From Chlorogloeopsis sp038404745 (GTDB taxonomy: Bacteria; Cyanobacteriota; Cyanobacteriia; Cyanobacteriales; Nostocaceae), in the NCBI RefSeq assembly GCF_038404745.2, contig NZ_JAYKTT020000075.1, positions 41,983 to 105,982 on the forward strand: 64,000 bases of DNA, in the 5' to 3' direction. The notes under the pieces are model-generated. The model had not been told where the DNA came from, did not search any database, and saw only the letters and a list, made by a program, of their open reading frames with translations. Shown in pieces: positions 62,535-64,000 of the stretch. A program made the position numbers and the translations under genes. Within the stretch, counting starts at the first letter, position 1. The number at the start of each line of letters is the position of its first letter.

Positions 62535-63950
62535 ATGACAGTTTCACCATGTACCGTAGACTTCTTTGTATATAACAAAGAACTGTACAACTTCCTTTTT
62601 GCTGTTCAGCAAAAAAGTATAAAAAGTAATTCCACGCAAATAGCCACTATTTCACTGAAAATAGACTCAGTTGATCCGCTGTTAGTACTCGATAAACTGA
62701 CACACCCGAATCAACTGAATTTTTATTGGGAGAACAAGGGTAAAAATGAAGCGATCGCTGCTATAGACGCAGTAGCAAAGATACAAATAGAAGGCAATGA
62801 GCGATTTACCAGGTCTGAGGAATTTATCAAATATTGTTTAAGCAATATTATTAATTTTGGTCATACAGAAGAACCTTTCTCTAAACCTATATTTTTTTGT
62901 AGCTTTAGTTTTTTTGAAATAAATTCCCAAGAAAATTATCCATTTTCAGCAGCTACTGTTTTTCTTCCCCGTTGGCAAATTGCTGTTAAAGGCGACCGCT
63001 GTATATTAGTCTTTAATACTATTATTAATGCTGATATCAGCATTAAGAGAACATTAAATGTTCTGTGGGAAAAAATAGAAATACTGCATTCTTTAGGATG
63101 CTATTCTTACCATTTAGATTGCCAAAAACCGAAATTTGATAAAAAATCTGTTGCTCAACCGGATAAATTTAAACGTTCAGTTTTGTCGGCATTAAAAACA
63201 ATCCAGTCTAAAGATGTGAGTAAAATAGTGCTTGCAGATATACTGGATGTTAAGTCAAAAACTACTTTTAACTTATTCAATTCTCTCAATAACCTGCGGC
63301 ATTTACATCCAAACTGTTATATTTTTTCTACAAGTAATGGTAAGGGACAAAACTTTATTGGTGCTAGCCCAGAACGTTTAATCAGTATTCATAAGCAGCA
63401 GTTAATCACAGATGCCTTAGCAGGAAGTGCGCCACGAGGTAAAACACCTGTTGAAGATGCTGTCAATGCCGATCGCTTACTCAATAGCGAAAAAGAAAGG
63501 CATGAGCATTTGCTGGTAATTGATTTTATTACTCAACGTCTATCACAGCTTGGTTTGTTACCGCAGGTTTTACCACCTCGGTTGCGACAGTTATCTAATA
63601 TTCAGCATTTGTGGACACCAATTAGTGCCATAGTTCCCGATCAAGTCCATCCTTTGAAAATAGTTTCACAACTGCATCCCACACCCGCCGTTGCTGGGGC
63701 TGCACCAGATGTAGCCTGTGCTGAAATTCGCCGTTACGAAAGCTTTGAGAGGGGTTTATATGCTGCGCCACTAGGATGGATAGACGCAGATGGCAATTGT
63801 GAATTTATAGTAGGAATTCGTTCAGCATTAATTGATGGCGATCGCGCCAGACTTTACGCCGGTGCCGGTATCGTTGCAGGTTCCGATCCAGATAAAGAAC
63901 TGATTGAAGTACAACTGAAACTTCAAGCATTGTTAAAGGCTTTAGTTTAA
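62535..63950 (+). CDS. menF: Isochorismate synthase
   Basis: A 471-residue chorismate-utilising enzyme that makes isochorismate, the entry to phylloquinone synthesis. The C-terminal catalytic domain shows VLADILDVKSK, FIGASPERL, ALAGSAPRGKTP, the metal-binding ERHEHLLVIDFI, HPTPAVAGAAP and GLYAAPLGWIDADGN with EFIVGIRSA. The final Glu-containing GAGIVAGSDPDKELIE completes the site. The ATG at 62535 follows a GTG one codon earlier. The stop codon is immediately followed by a transposon-like end. Confidence 0.94.
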   Translation: MTVSPCTVDFFVYNKELYNFLFAVQQKSIKSNSTQIATISLKIDSVDPLLVLDKLTHPNQLNFYWENKGKNEAIAAIDAVAKIQIEGNERFTRSEEFIKYCLSNIINFGHTEEPFSKPIFFCSFSFFEINSQENYPFSAATVFLPRWQIAVKGDRCILVFNTIINADISIKRTLNVLWEKIEILHSLGCYSYHLDCQKPKFDKKSVAQPDKFKRSVLSALKTIQSKDVSKIVLADILDVKSKTTFNLFNSLNNLRHLHPNCYIFSTSNGKGQNFIGASPERLISIHKQQLITDALAGSAPRGKTPVEDAVNADRLLNSEKERHEHLLVIDFITQRLSQLGLLPQVLPPRLRQLSNIQHLWTPISAIVPDQVHPLKIVSQLHPTPAVAGAAPDVACAEIRRYESFERGLYAAPLGWIDADGNCEFIVGIRSALIDGDRARLYAGAGIVAGSDPDKELIEVQLKLQALLKALV

Positions 63951-64000
63951 TTGACACTCCCCCGACTCCGCTTCGCGGCCATTAGGGGGATTCTTGGTTT
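63951..64000 (-). mobile_element. IS200/IS605-type right end (element lies beyond the window)
   Basis: On the minus strand the segment reads GAATCCCCC, a GC-rich loop containing GCGAAGCGGAG, then GGGGGAGTGTCAA. This is the form of the hairpin that closes the tnpB side of many cyanobacterial IS200/IS605 elements. The TTGACACT border abuts the menF stop codon. The transposase or TnpB gene, if present, would lie to the right of the window. Confidence 0.55.

Noticed and set aside
1..64000. tRNA, rRNA or CRISPR loci
   Set aside because: No T-loop GGTTCRA-type motif with matching arms and no regularly spaced 25-40 bp repeats with unique spacers were seen. The only regular array is the spacer-less minisatellite.

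Overview
The window is chromosomal DNA of a filamentous, probably heterocyst-forming cyanobacterium (Nostocales: Nostoc, Calothrix, Tolypothrix or Scytonema type). The evidence is very frequent GCGATCGC (HIP1) octamers, a psb34 photosystem II assembly gene, a phylloquinone gene group, a CyaC-type adenylate cyclase, a ThiO-ThiG fusion, DUF2382 stress proteins, and heptamer-type repeats (TGACTAAT, TTCTGCC) between genes. I saw no tRNA, rRNA or CRISPR array. No transposase gene is complete inside the window, but the right edge carries what looks like an IS200/IS605-family end.

Layout. 0.1-9.7 kb: HD-GYP response regulator, glmU, isoaspartyl peptidase with a DUF2256 gene, a large GAF-repeat sensor protein, pyrD and a membrane protein. 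9.7-17.2 kb: a decayed gene, two tandem glutathione-reductase-like genes, an alpha/beta hydrolase, hisC, an unknown protein and a GNAT acetyltransferase. 17.2-24.3 kb: cyaC, a TPR protein and psb34. 24.5-32 kb: thiO-thiG, a secreted Asn/Thr-rich protein, cimA and a CruA/CruP-type lycopene cyclase homologue. 32-40 kb: a minus-strand run (permease, DUF1980 protein, beta-propeller protein, coiled-coil protein) and a CBS-like histidine kinase. 40-48.5 kb: three DUF2382 paralogues, a KDPG aldolase, two L,D-transpeptidases, a short Hsp70 and uvsE. 48.6-53.4 kb: a 21-bp minisatellite and a minus-strand module of two ATPases around a membrane coiled-coil protein with a TerB_C-like tail. 53.4-57.9 kb: TMEM14, a long spacer with a 30-codon ORF behind a perfect Shine-Dalgarno, an APH-fold kinase next to a HopA1-family protein, and a gene broken by an in-frame stop. 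58-64 kb: phylloquinone genes (DHNA-CoA thioesterase, menE, menC, menA, menF).

Most genes are housekeeping. The most interesting accessory parts are: (1) the APH kinase/HopA1 pair, which matches the split kinase/lyase that dehydrates Ser/Thr in thioviridamide-type RiPPs and class V lanthipeptides; (2) the DUF815 ATPase, coiled-coil/TerB_C-like and DUF2791 ATPase module, which resembles defence-island ATPase systems; (3) a glutathione-reductase paralogue whose coenzyme-binding residues look NADH-type beside a classical NADPH-type one; (4) repeat-derived sequence carried in frame inside thiO, menE, menC and the CruA-like gene, and forming the C-termini of two other products. All functions are inferred from sequence reading alone; no database search was run.
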